A stretch of DNA of 64,000 nt, from the NCBI GenBank assembly GCA_947683425.1, contig CANTUQ010000003.1, positions 5,553,501 to 5,617,500 of the forward strand. Direction: 5' to 3'. Shown here one piece after another: positions 34,701 through 46,885 of the stretch (position 1 is its first letter; every line of letters begins with the position of its first letter). The DNA is from Excoecaria cochinchinensis (lineage: Eukaryota > Streptophyta > Magnoliopsida > Malpighiales > Euphorbiaceae). Under the pieces are notes generated by a model. It saw only the letters and a list, made by a program, of their open reading frames with translations, made no database searches and was not told the DNA's origin. The position numbers were made by a program, and so were the translations under genes.

Positions 34701-35228
34701 AACTAGAACACAAACACAGTAAATTCAACCCTAGGTTAAACCTAAACTCAAGGAAGAAGATGAAGATACAATTTACAGTAAAACAAAAACTAGATCTTGC
34801 ACTTACCAAGCTAAGGAATGCAAGGGGAGGATTAATTTCACCAATAGAACCTTGAATCAAAATACACAGTACTTGGGAATAAAGAAAGTGAAGAAGAAGA
34901 GAGAGTGAGTGAGAAAAACGTGAATCTGTAAGTTTCTTTTTTTTTTCCTCATTCCCTTTTCTTTTTCTTTTCTTTATTCTAGATATACATCAAACTCCTA
35001 TTGGTGACACTAATCACTCACACTAAAATAACCTACACTACACTCACCTAAAACCTTCTTCACTTAAGCATACCCTACCATGGTATGAACACATGCACAC
35101 AATTATATCTCATTTAATTAAACACACTAATGCCATGTATGCACCCACATAATAATAAACCCCAAAATCATACACTTTACTGAAATACCCTTATGAAATG
35201 CTGAACACATGCGAATGCTTACACATAC

Positions 35229-35265
35229 TGACAGACAGATAGACAGACAGACAGACGGACAGGCA
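35229..35265. repeat. (GACA)n microsatellite in 3' LTR
   Basis: ACAGACAGATAGACAGACAG-type run. The copy in the other LTR is at 42371-42408 and differs by one base. Confidence 0.9.
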
Positions 35266-35268
35266 GGC

Positions 35269-38200
35269 TCATTCTACCAGGGGGCAAATGGGGTGTGACA
35301 ACTCTCCCCTACTAATAAGAATTTCGTCCTCGAAATTCTCACCTGAACTGAATAACTGTGGATACTGAGCTCTCATGGACTCCTCTGGTTCCCAAGTCGC
35401 TTCCTCGACTCCATGATGGATCCACAACACTTTAACCAAAGGAATCTGCTTATTTCTCAACTGCTTAACCTCTCGGGCTAGAATAGCTCGCGGTTCCTCA
35501 TCATAAGAGAAGTCTGGCTGAACCTGAATATCCTGAACTGACAGAACATGCGAAGGATCTGATCTGTACCGACGAAGCATCGAAACGTGAAACACATCAT
35601 GCAACTTTGCTAACTCCATCGGTAGCGCTAATCTGTAGGCTACAGGTCCTACCTTAGCCAAAACCTCATAAGGTCCAATGAAACGAGGACTAAGCTTGCC
35701 TTTCTTGCCAAACCGAAGCACTCTCCTCCAAGGAGAAACTTTAAGGAAAACCTTGTCCCCGATCTCAAAATGCACATCTTTTCTTTTCAAATTGGCATAA
35801 GACTTCTGTCGATCCTTGGCTGCTTTCAAATTCCGCTGCACTACTCTGATTTTATCTTCAGTATCTCTGACCAAGTCTGGTCCAATCATAGATCTCTCAG
35901 ATAGCTCAGTCCAACAAATCGGAGTCCTACACTGACGACCATACAAAGCCTCATATGGTGCCATACCAATACTCGACTGGAAACTGTTGTTGTAGGCAAA
36001 CTCCATCAACGATACATATCTGTCCCAACTACCCGGAAATTCTAAAGCACAAGCTCTCATCATATCCTCCAGAATCTGAATAACTCGCTCTGACTGACCA
36101 TCGGTCTGAGGATGAAACGCTGTACTGAAGTTCAACCTGGTGCCCAAAGCTCTCTGTAACTTCTTCCAAAACTTGGAAGTAAACCTCGGATCTCAATCTG
36201 AAACTATGGACAAAGGCACACCATGCAACCGAACTATCTGATCCACATAGATACTGGCTAATCTGTCCATGGAGTAGTCCACTCTAACCGGCAAGAAGTC
36301 AGCTGACTTCGTAAGCCGATCCACAATAACCCAAACCGAATCATGCTTCCTCTGAGTCAAAGGCAAGCCAGAAACAAAATCCATGGTGATGTCGTTCCAT
36401 TTCCACTCAGGAATGGATAAAGGCATGAGCAAACCTGAAGGAACCTGATGCTCAGCCTTTACCTGCTGACAAGTCAAGCACTTGGAAACAAAATCCACTA
36501 TATCACGCTTCATACCGGACCACCAATAGAATTGTTTCATGTCTTGATACATCTTCGTACTGCCAGGATGCATAGTGAAAACTGAACTATGCGCCTCACT
36601 CATGAGCTGTCTCCTCAAATCCTCAGATTCTGGCACACACAAACGGTCTTTGAACATAAGTACCTCATCCTGAACTGAGAACTCTGATGGCTTACCCGAT
36701 CCAACCTCATGCACAATCTGCTGAAGCCTCACATCATCTCTCTGAGCATCCACTATCCTCTGTCTCAAAGTAGGCTTCACACGCAACTGGGCAAGCAAAG
36801 CTCCATCTGACCCAAATCTCCATCTGAATTGCCTCAAGAACAAGGCTGAAACCGATTTCCGACTCAAAGCATCTGCAACCACATTGGCCTTACCAGGATG
36901 GTAATCCACAATGCAGTCGTAGTCCTTAAACAATTCAAGCCATCTGCGCTGTCTCATATTCAACTCTTTCTGTGAAAGGAAGTACTTTAAACTCTTGTGG
37001 TCCGAGAAGATCCTACACTTTTCCCCATACAAGTAGTGACGCCAAATCTTCAAAGCAAAGATTACAGCTGCCAACTCTAAATCATGCGTCGGATAGTTCT
37101 TCTCATGTGGCTTCAACTGACGAGAAGCATAAGCCACTACTTTACCTTCCTGCATCAGCACACATCCAAGACCAACTCCAGAAGCATCACTGTAAATGAC
37201 AAACTCCTTACCCGAAATAGGTTGAGTAAGGATAGGAGCCTCAACAAGCAACTGCTTTAACCGATCAAAACAAGACTGACACCTGTCTGACCACTCAAAT
37301 CTAACTCCTTTCCTCAACAATCTAGTCATAGGAGCAGCAATCACAGAAAATCCCTTAACAAACCGACGGTAGTAACCTGCTAAGCCGAGGAAACTCCTCA
37401 CTTCCTGAACATTTCGAGGCGCTTTCCAATCAACAATCGCCTCAATCTTAGCTGGATCCACCTGGATACCACTAGCTGAAATGATGTGACCCAAGAATGA
37501 AACTTCTCGAAGCCAGAAATCACACTTGCTAAGCTTAGCAAACAACTGATGCTCTCTCAACATCTGAAGAACCAATCTGAGATGCTCCTCATGCTCACTC
37601 TCATTCTTGGAATACACCAAGATGTCATCAATAAACACTACTACAAATCGATCTAAGTATGGCCTAAACACACGATTCATCAGATCCATAAAAGCCGCTG
37701 GAGCATTTGTCAAACCAAACGGCATCACAAGAAACTCATAGTGGCCATACCTAGTCCGAAATGCAGTCTTCACCACATCTGCATCCTGAACCCGTAACTG
37801 ATAGTACCCTGATCGAAGATCTATCTTGGAAAAGACACCCGCACCTCGAAGCTGATCAAATAAATCCTCAATCCTGGGCAAAGGATACTTGTTCTTCACT
37901 GTAACTTTATTAATCTGGCGGTAGTCAATACACATCCGCAGTGATCCATCTTTCTTTTTAACAAACAGCACTGGAGCTCCCCAAGGAGATATGCTAGGTC
38001 GAATAAACCCCTTATCCAATAACTCTTGTAGCTGAGATTTAAGTTCCCTCAACTCCACAGGAGCCATCCGATAAGGTGCTCTCGAAATAGGTGCTGTACC
38101 TGGCATAATCTCAATGGACAACTCAACCTCTCTCTCAGGAGGCAAACCAGGCAACTCGCTCGGAAACACATCCCCAAACTCTCGCACTACAGGAATGTCC

Positions 38201-39900
38201 TCAATCTGAACCTGATCCCTCCTGGAATCTAACACAACAGCTAGAAAAGCCTCACAACCCTTCCTGATGAATCTCTTGGCTTGCATCGCAGAAATAACAT
38301 TATTCACTGAACTAGCACCCAACCCTTTCAGAAACACAAGAGACTGACTTCTATCCCGAAGTACAACTGTCTTCCTATGGCAATCAACTACAGCCCGATA
38401 CTTACCCAACCAGTCCATACCCAGAATCAAATCAAACTCTCTGAAGGGTAACTCAATCAGATCCACTGGAAGCACAGCTCCCTCAACAGTCAGAGGACAA
38501 TTCCTAAAAACTCTACTCACACTGACACTATGCCCTAATGGACTGGTCACACAAATCTCATAATCTAACTGATCAACAGAATGCAATCTATCAACAATTT
38601 TATCTGTGCACAAATATGAGTGTATGGAACCAGGATCAATTAGAGCATACAACTCAGTGTCATGGAGTAGGAACTTACCAGCAATAACATCAGGAGCATC
38701 CTGCTCATCTCTGGCTCTCATAGCATAAGCTCTAATGGCAGCCTGAGGAGGACGCTCAACAGTCTCAGAAGCAGCTCCATCTCTATGCCGTCCACCTCGC
38801 CCTCTACCTCGACCTCTACCTCGGGTAGCCTGAGAAGCATTCGAACCAACCCTACTAGCTCCTCCCTGAGGTCCTGAATCCTCAAACGACTGGGGACAAC
38901 CAGCCACACGGTGCTCAGTGCTCCCACATCTGAAACATCCCCCAGTAAGCCACCTACACTCACCCCGGTGAGCCTTGTTGCAATTCTCACAAATAGGTAC
39001 GGCATCAGATTTACCTCCCCTACCAGAACCTGACACAGCTGCAGGACCCTGACGTCTACCTCTAGAAGCCGGACCCGATGCTGACTCATCCTGTGGGTTT
39101 CTAGATCTCTTACCCGCTGAAGAACCTCCACGAGAAGAACTCCTCCTCTGAGCTCTCTCTCTCAACACAGTCTCAGACAACTCTGCTCTCACTGCAGCCT
39201 CCACAATCTGGTAATAACTGACCCCAGGAATACACATCAGAGAAATCAAAGCAATCTTCAAAGACTCATTTAACCCAGCCTCGAAATGCTTGCATCTAAA
39301 GTCATCAGTCATAACTCCTCGAGGGGCATAGCGAGATAACCTGTTGAACTCTTTCTCATAATCTGCTACAGACAAAGCCCTCTGCTTCAAACTCAAAAAC
39401 TGCGCCCATCTCGAATCTCTATAGGTCTGAGTGATGTACTTCTTTATGAACTCACCCTCAAAGAACTCCCAGGTAATCGGATCCGGTAACTGAGGATGCC
39501 TGCACATTAACTCCCACCACTCAAAAGCAGACCCCTGAAGAAGAGCTAAAGCACACTCTGCCTGCTGATCGGGAGGACACCGAATCTCTCTCAACGCACG
39601 CTTCACTTTGTCTAACCATCTCTCTGCAATCTCAGACTCATTCAACCCAGTACCATAAAAATCCTCAACTCCTGCTCTCCTCAGATTCTCCATAGGTGCT
39701 CTAGGAGCAGTCACTCTATCCAAAACTCTAGCCATGTCCTGATGCAGTCTAAACATAGCCTCAAAGGGCATGGCTGCGGCCTTGGGCTGGACCCTAGCAT
39801 GCTGAGCCGACCCAGTAACAGAAACAGACTGATCTACAACGGGAGGATTCACACTCTCGGCGGATTCCTCACGCGCACCATGAGCAGAATTAGAAGCCAT
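35269..39900 (-). pseudogene. Tekay gag-pol polyprotein, one in-frame stop
   Basis: Starts at ATG 39900-39898 and is in one frame to TAG 35269. Gag fills the first 330 or so residues, with a zinc knuckle (C-x2-C-G-S-x2-H-x4-C) near residue 320. Protease has L-I-D-P-G-S near residue 420, a D-P-G variant of D-S/T-G. RT carries V-F-I-D-D-I near residue 757. RNase H has Y-S-D-A-S near 905. Integrase has an H-H-C-C finger (about 1100-1140) and core. TGA at 36193-36195 replaces the CGA Arg right after the second catalytic Asp (S-D-R-D-P in relatives), a change expected from cytosine deamination at a CpG. Beyond it come the catalytic Glu (Q-S-E-R), the C-terminal region and the chromodomain. The last ten or so codons lie inside the 3' LTR. 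Confidence 0.95.
35301..35316 (-). other. Polypurine tract of the young Tekay element
   Basis: On the minus strand AGTAGGGGAGAGT next to the LTR. It overlaps the end of the pol reading frame. Confidence 0.8.
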
Positions 39901-40000
39901 CTAAACAAACAAGAAACAACCGTATCAGCCAACACAGATCTAGACACATACACATCTAAGAAACTCAGAACAATCATAACAACACCCAGAAACGCCTAAA

Positions 40001-40016
40001 CCTGGCTCTGATAGCA
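40001..40016 (-). other. PBS of the young Tekay element (one mismatch)
   Basis: Minus strand TGCTATCAGAGCCAGG, five bases from the LTR. The usual form is TGGTATCAGAGCC, so base 3 is changed. Confidence 0.8.
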
Positions 40017-40409
40017 CTAACTGTAACACCCCCTTCCCATACGTAGGCGATCCCATCCGATAAGGAGTGAGATGTCGTATGAGACAAGGTGTCACCCAAC
40101 AAAAGCAAAGCAAAATATACATCCATTCATAACATACATTCAGAAATACAGAATAATCAAAAACTGTACATGCAAAAAGCAAAAGCTGATCATGCATTAC
40201 TATAATTAAACTATTACAATAATGTGCTGATCAACCAGCAGAACAAAAGAATATTACAAATATAAAATATAGTTACAGAAGCGGAAACTGATATAGAGAG
40301 TTCTATACAAAAAGAATCAATAACTGATACAAAACTGAGCCTACACTAAAACTCTTCTGTGTTGGCTTGATGACGACGACTCTCTCAAAGCAAAACGTCT
40401 TCCGCACCT

Positions 40410-40449
40410 GCACGGGTAAACACACCGTGCTAAGCGATAAAACGCTTAG
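40410..40449 (-). other. Twin stem-loop, 5' LTR of the young Tekay element
   Basis: Identical to 33269-33308. Confidence 0.8.
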
Positions 40450-41178
40450 TGGGGAAAACACACATAAATTATGGACGGCCACTCACAGTGGTCGTCAAGG
40501 CAAATCACATTCACAATGACAGAATGCAAGGATTAATACATAACCCATATAAGCATGCTTGTATTTAAATACCATACTTTCAGAATCTCATCATCACATG
40601 CATTACAGAATAAACCAGCATATATTTCATCATTAAACTCATTCAGATATTCCATTCAAAGCCATATCAGATCAGAACATTTCCATTAACATTCAAAGAA
40701 TACCTGCTAACTCTAGACAGTGGATAACGAGTGTACAGACAGTACTTTCCGGGTACGAGCCGATTACAGACAGTACATTACGGGTACGAACCGATTAAAC
40801 CATTTTACTTTTACTTTCACAGATATTTTCAAAAGGGACCTTAAACAAGATCCAATACAGAAAAGGGTTCGCGAGGAACCAAACGGGGACATGATCGGGG
40901 TCCAAACAGAACTATGGGCTGCAGCAACAGACTCTATTAGGCATGCCTAACTATCCACATACTCGACTCTAGCAGGTTATGCGTCAAACAGATCATATTT
41001 CAGGATACAGAATATAATTCATCAGAAAGTCATGCTATCACGCATATCAAAGCATTAATCAGTAAGACATGCATCAAACAACAGTAAAGTCCATTCAGAA
41101 GAAGTACCCAATTCATTTCTGAGTTAAAAACTAGGAAATTTCGGAAAAACAAGCTGAGCGGAGAAAACTGGCGACTCA

Positions 41179-41496
41179 ACAGGCAGGTCACGGCGTGACC
41201 GAGGGTCACGTCTCGTGACCTGCTTGCTTCCCGCCTAACGCGTTGCGTGATCCTCGCGGATCACGCAATGCATATGCAGGTCACGGCATGACCGAAGGTC
41301 ACGCGACGTGACGCTGCTCTCCCTCGCAGATCACGTTGCGTGATCTGCCTCTTCCTCGCAGGTCGCACGACGTGACCGAAGATCACGTCGCGTGACTTGC
41401 CTGATCCTCAGCGCAACTCGCTTCTCAGCAGGCAGGTCACGCCGTGACCGAGGGTCACGCGACGTGACTTGCCTTCCTGCGTAGCGAGTCGCGCGA
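41179..41496. repeat. Palindrome-rich block, 5' LTR of the young Tekay element
   Basis: Copy of 34038-34355. One site differs, GGTCACGGCATGACC here against GGTCACGGCGTGACC there, a CpG to CpA change. Confidence 0.8.
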
Positions 41497-41784
41497 CAGA
41501 GGGAGTTTCAACAGTAAATCGTTTTTCCCAGAATTTCCAGAATTTACAGAACGCAATTTCAATCCCAATTCGATTTTAAACCATATAAATCCATTCATAC
41601 CTTTCAAGGAAGATCCCAAATAATTCAAACATCATAAAAGCAACTCAAACCAGAATTCAATCAACCTAATCAAGGTATTTGCATTCAAATTGTTCAATAA
41701 CATATAAACCCTAGAAATTTCCAGTAAACATCAAAATTGCACAAACCACAATCATAAATTCCCAAACCTGGATTCTAACTTCTA

Positions 41785-41841
41785 TCACTTAGCTCCACTT
41801 GGTCCAGCAACCTCTTTCCCCTTTGGGTCACGTGGAGCCTC
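41785..41841 (-). other. Conserved KGKE mini-ORF block, 5' LTR
   Basis: As 34644-34700. Tracing upstream gives a stop before any ATG, both unspliced and across the simplest splice from 41941. Confidence 0.5.
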
Positions 41842-42442
41842 AACTAGAACACAAACACAGTAAATTCAACCCTAGGTTAAACCTAAACTCAAGGAAGAAG
41901 ATGAAGATACAATTTACAGTAAAACAAAAACTAGATCTTGCACTTACCAAGCTAAGGAATGCAAGGGGAGGATTAATTTCACCAATAGAACCTTGAATCA
42001 AAATACACAGTACTTGGGAATAAAGAAAGTGAAGAAGAAGAGAGAGTGAGTGAGAAAAACGTGAATCTGTAAGTTTCTTTTTTTTTTTCCTCATTCCCTT
42101 TTCTTTTTCTTTTCTTTATTCTAGATATACATCAAACTCCTATTGGTGACACTAATCACTCACACTAAAATAACCTACACTACACTCACCTAAAACCTTC
42201 TTCACTTAAGCATACCCTACCATGGTATGAACACATGCACACAATTATATCTCATTTAATTAAACACACTAATGCCATGTATGCACCCACATAATAATAA
42301 ACCCCAAAATCATACACTTTACTGAAATACCCTTATGAAATGCTGAACACATGCGAATGCTTACACATACTGACAGACAGATAGACAGACAGACAGACGG
42401 ACAGACAGGCTCATTCTACCAGGGGGCAAATGGGGTGTGACA

Positions 42443-42447
42443 TTTTG
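42443..42447. other. Target-site duplication TTTTG (right)
   Basis: Matches 32876-32880; the copia frame resumes directly after it. Confidence 0.95.
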
Positions 42448-45329
42448 TTAGGTTTGAACAATTGCTATTATGTTCCTTGTTTGAGTAGGAATATTATTTC
42501 AGTTTCAAGTTTGGATGATGAAGGTTTTTCTTTTCTTATTAAGAATAAGAAATGTTCTATTTATTATGATGGCTTGCTTTATGGTATTACTGATTCATGT
42601 TGTGGGCTTTATGTCCTAAATCTAGAAACATCCAATAATCATGATGTTTATAACATAACAGCAAAGAAATATAAACCAAATGATTTAAATACAACATATT
42701 TATGGTATTGCCGCCTTGGTCATATAAATGAGAAACGCATAGCTAAACTCCATTCAGATGGACTTTTGCAATCATTTGATTTTGAATCATTTGATAATTG
42801 CGAATCTTGTTTATTAGGAAAGATATAAAGGATCCTTTTACTGGACATAGTGAAAAGGCCACTAACTTATTAGACCTTGTACATTCTGATGTATGTGGCC
42901 CATTAAGCATAAATGCTAGGGGACGATTTTAGTACTTTATTACATTCACTGATGATTTTAGTATATATGGCTATGTCTATCTAATGAAACATAAACATGA
43001 ATCATTTTAAATGTTCAGAACCTTTCAAAATGAAGTACAAAATCAAGTTGGTAAAACTAATAAGGCACTTCGTTCTGATCGAGGTGGTGAATATTTGAGC
43101 CAAGAGTTTGATAATCATCTAAGAAATTGTGGAATTGTTTCACAATTAACTCCGCCAGGAACACCACAATGGAATGGTGTATCTAAAAGGAGGAATCGAA
43201 CTTTATTAGATATGGTTCGATCTATGATGAGTGAAATAGATCTTCCATTATCGTTTTGGGGTTATGCATTACAAACAACCGCATTCACTTTGAATCGAGA
43301 TCCATCTAAAGCCGTTGAAAAGACACCATATGAGATATGGACTGGGAGACCTCCTAGTTTATCTTTTCTAAAGATTTGGGGTTGTGAGGCTTATGTCAAA
43401 CGATAGGTCTCGGATAAATTAGCACCAAAATCTGATAAATGTCTTTTTGTGGGATATCCTAAGGAAACTAAAGGATATTACTTTTATAACCCTTCTGAGA
43501 ACAAAGTGTTTGTTTCTCGAAATGGTGTCTTTTTAGAAAATGAATTTATTTCTAAAAGAATCGGTGGGAGTACAGTACAACTTGAAGAAATTCGAGAACC
43601 ACAAGAAAACATAGAACCATCGGTGGAAACTCAACAAGTTTCACAAACTGTCATGGAACCTGTACCTGTTACACAAGTACCACATAGATTTGATAGGATA
43701 CGACACAAAACCAAGAGATATGGATTTCTCATGATAGATAGTCATGAAGTATTGCTCATGGATCAAGATGAGCCTACTACCTATCAAGATGCCGTGTCAG
43801 GTCCAAAATCTGGGAAATGGCTAGAAGCCATGAAATCTAAGATGCAAACCATGTATGATAATCAAGTTTGGAACTTGATTGATCCACCTGAAGGAATTAA
43901 AACCATTGGGTGCAAATGTATTTTTAAAAAGAAAACCAACATGGATGGCAAAGTAAATACCTTTAAAGCAAGGCTCGTTACAAAAGGGTTCAAACAAACT
44001 CTTGGTATTGACTATGATGAAACCTTTTCACCAGTCACAATGCTTAAATCAATAAGAATTCTTATTGCCATTGTTGCATACTATGACTATGAGATATGGC
44101 AAATGGACGTCAAAATAGCATTTTTTAATGGAAACTTACATGAGGATGTGTACATGACATAACATGAGGGTTTTGTCCATCCTGAGAATTCTAGAAAGGT
44201 ATGTAAGTTGCAAAGATCCATTTATGGGTTGAAGCAAGTGAGCTGGAATCTTTGTTTTGATGAAACAGTCAAAGAGTTTGGGTTCATAAAAAATGAGGAT
44301 GAACCTTGTGTATATAAGAAGATTAGTGGGAGCATTGTGATATTTCTTGTATTATATGTCGATGACATATTACTCATTGGAAATGACATCCCTATCATGC
44401 AAAAGACAAAAGAATGGTTAGGGAAATCTTTTTCAATGAAAGATTTGGGCAAAGCTACATATATCCTTAGGATTAAGATCTATACAGATATATCTAAAAG
44501 GATTATTGGTCTGAGTCAAAGCACTTATATAGATAAGGTGCTAAATAGATTCAGTATGCAAAATTTCAAAAGAGGATTTTTGCCAATGTCCAATGACAAC
44601 TGATGAGCGAGATTGCATGGGTATGATTCCTTATACTTCGGCTATAGGATCAATCATGTATGCCATGTTATGCACTCGACCAGATATTTCGTATGCTCTG
44701 AGCATGACAAGCAGATACCAGTTAGATCCCGGTGAAAGTCACTGGACAGCTGTTAAGAATATCCTTAAGTAATTAAGAAGAACTAAGGATGCATTCTTAA
44801 TATGTGGAGGATTGGAAGATGAGCTAGTAATAAATGGTTATATAGATTTAAGCTTCCAATCTGACAAAGATGACTTTAGATCGCAGTCAGGATATGTGTT
44901 TATGTTGAATGGAGGTGCTGTAAGCTGGAAAAGTTCTAAACAAAGCACTGTCACTGATTCTACAACAGAAGCTGAGTATATAGCAGCATCAGATGCAGCT
45001 AAAGAAGTAGTATGGATCAAGAAATTCATTGCTGAATTGGGAGTAGTACCTAGTATCAGCAACCCTATGGATCTTTATTATGACAACAATGGTGCTATTG
45101 CACAGGCTAAGGAGCCCAGATCTCATTAGAGATCAAAACATATACTCATGCATTTTCATCTCATTAGAGAAATAATTTAGAGGGGAGATGTCAAGATTTG
45201 CAGAGTACCTACTGATGATAACATTGGTGATCCACTTACCAAGGCTCTCCCACAAGTCTAACATGATGGACATACTAGGTCAATGAGTATTAGATATATG
45301 TATGATTGGGCCTAGTCCAAGTGGGAGAT
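42443..45329 (+). pseudogene. Ty1/copia protease end, integrase, RT and RNase H, decayed
   Basis: Continues the copia polyprotein after the nested insertion. The integrase zinc finger (H...C-x2-C) is at about 42700-42830 and the core at 42870-43410. The catalytic Glu expected in N-G-V-S-E-R-R-N is Lys here (about 43183). RT runs 43780-44470 with Y-V-D-D near 44357. RNase H lies at about 44830-45120. Stops occur at 42826, 42931, 43008, 43404, 44160, 44601, 44770 and 45127. The domain order protease-integrase-RT-RNase H identifies Ty1/copia. It ends in a purine-rich tract (CCAAGTGGGAGAT) next to the LTR. Confidence 0.92.
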
Positions 45330-46375
45330 TGTTAGTGGTTATGCCCTAGGCCAAACATTTGGACCTTAATGTAATCATTACATTTTCATTTATATATAAT
45401 GGTTTTCTTCAAATTAATATTAGTGGCATGTTACATTATTGTAATGTTTATTAATAATAATGTTATTCATGATATCCCTAGTCATTTATGACTAAAGGGC
45501 ATAAAGATAAATTAAGTCTAGTATAGATTTGTATTGATAATCATGGGATGATTATATATGATGATATAAATCGAATCTATAGGTATTTGTTAGAGAACAA
45601 AGTACTGGATAGACCCACGGTAAGATCACTACATAGGATAGTGTCATAAGTGATCTTATAATAGATATGTTATTGAATCCTTTGACCTGAGGTTATCACG
45701 GTTTCCTACATAAGGAACATTATGTTTTGACATAATCAAACGTTATCTTTAATCGGATAATTATAAAGTTTATGATCGGACATAATGAGAATTATGCAGA
45801 GGAAGGTGAATAATCAAGATGGAATTTATCCCTCTCTTTTGAGAGAGATATCTATTGGGCCCCTCGATAAGTAGGACTGTAAAATGCAAAGCCATGCTCG
45901 AATGAATTGATAGTCTAATCAATATCATTTGAATTTATCAGTCTACTTAGTGATCGAGAAATTTTATGTTTGAACAATATAAGTTTGACATGTACCATGA
46001 CTTATATTCAAACAAGATATCATGTGACAAAAGGATAATGGCATATTCTATTGTCAGGTTAAAATCGGACTAACGATAATTATATTATTTAGGTGGTCAT
46101 AATGTCTTGCTGGAGACCAATTATGACTTGTGGGCCTATTATGGTTATTAGGCCCACTGCCAACTTAATAAACCTATTGGGTCACACACCAAGACCAAAA
46201 GATGAACAAAATGGATTTTATTACGGTATTTCAGAATAATATAAATATAGGTATTTATATTTATTTTCAAAATTATATATATATATACATACATATAAAT
46301 AAATCTCATATTTTTGAATATGAGATAATAATATGTATTAATATAATATTTCTTATTATTTTGAATAAGAAATAA

Positions 46376-46415
<40 letters not shown>

Positions 46416-46885
46416 GTCACTTTATTTTGAATAAGAGATAATATCCTCATTTATCTCTTTAGGGTTTAAAATATATACAGATATATATCATTGATTATAG
46501 GTTAATATAGGATTAACCCTAATTACGTTTTGCTTAAGAGAGAAAAGAAAAGAGTGGTCATTTTTCTTAGGAAAGAAAACCCAGCTGCAACTTAAAAACC
46601 CTAGCCGCCATTTTCTTTGAGAAAGAAAACGCAGAAAATTCAGTCGCACGTGAAGGTAGCTAGCACCCCTGCGAGTTTTGTTCATTGGTTTATGCATGTG
46701 GATACCGGTAGAGGGCATTCGTGGTTCCAACAGTGCCTAAGTCCGAGATAAGGTGTTAATTTCATTCTAAGGTCGGTAAATCTTAATCTCTTCCTTTTAA
46801 ATCAATTGAAAATACATGGATCCTGTTTTGGGTTTCTGTTTTATTTCGCTGCGTTTAATTTTAATTATTTTGATGAAACCCAACA
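45330..46885 (+). repeat. 3' LTR of the copia element
   Basis: Follows the copia polypurine tract, starts TGTTAGTGGTTATGCCC and ends GATGAAACCCAACA (1556 bp). An AT microsatellite is at 46378-46410. The final 200 bp match, in reverse, the copia LTR remnant at 62000-62310. No TSD partner was found because the 5' end is unresolved. Confidence 0.85.
46378..46410. repeat. (AT)n microsatellite
   Basis: About 16 AT units in the copia LTR. Confidence 0.95.

Larger units (their letters stand above)
32881..35300 (-). repeat. 3' LTR of the young Tekay element
   Basis: TGTAACACCC to GGGTGTGACA on the plus strand. It aligns with 40022-42442 at an offset of 7141 (7142 at its end because of one extra T in the T-run of the other copy). 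Confidence 0.95.
32881..42442 (-). mobile_element. Young Tekay-type chromovirus element, minus strand, one nonsense codon
   Basis: 9562 bp with two almost identical LTRs (2420 and 2421 bp; few differences by eye), TSD TTTTG, PBS, polypurine tract and one long gag-pol frame from 39900 to 35269. The frame is broken only by TGA at 36193-36195. A C-terminal chromodomain-type tail and initiator tRNA-Met PBS place it in Tekay/Del. It interrupts the protease region of a copia element. Confidence 0.96.
40022..42442 (-). repeat. 5' LTR of the young Tekay element
   Basis: 2421 bp, with the same internal modules as the 3' LTR: twin stem-loop 40410-40449, palindrome block about 41179-41496, KGKE block 41785-41841, donor 41941-41950. 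No clear TATA box was seen; a CCAAT sequence on the minus strand lies near 42140. Confidence 0.95.

Noticed and set aside
46148..46450. A 100-codon Tyr/Ile-rich ORF
   Set aside because: Translation of an AT microsatellite in the copia LTR.
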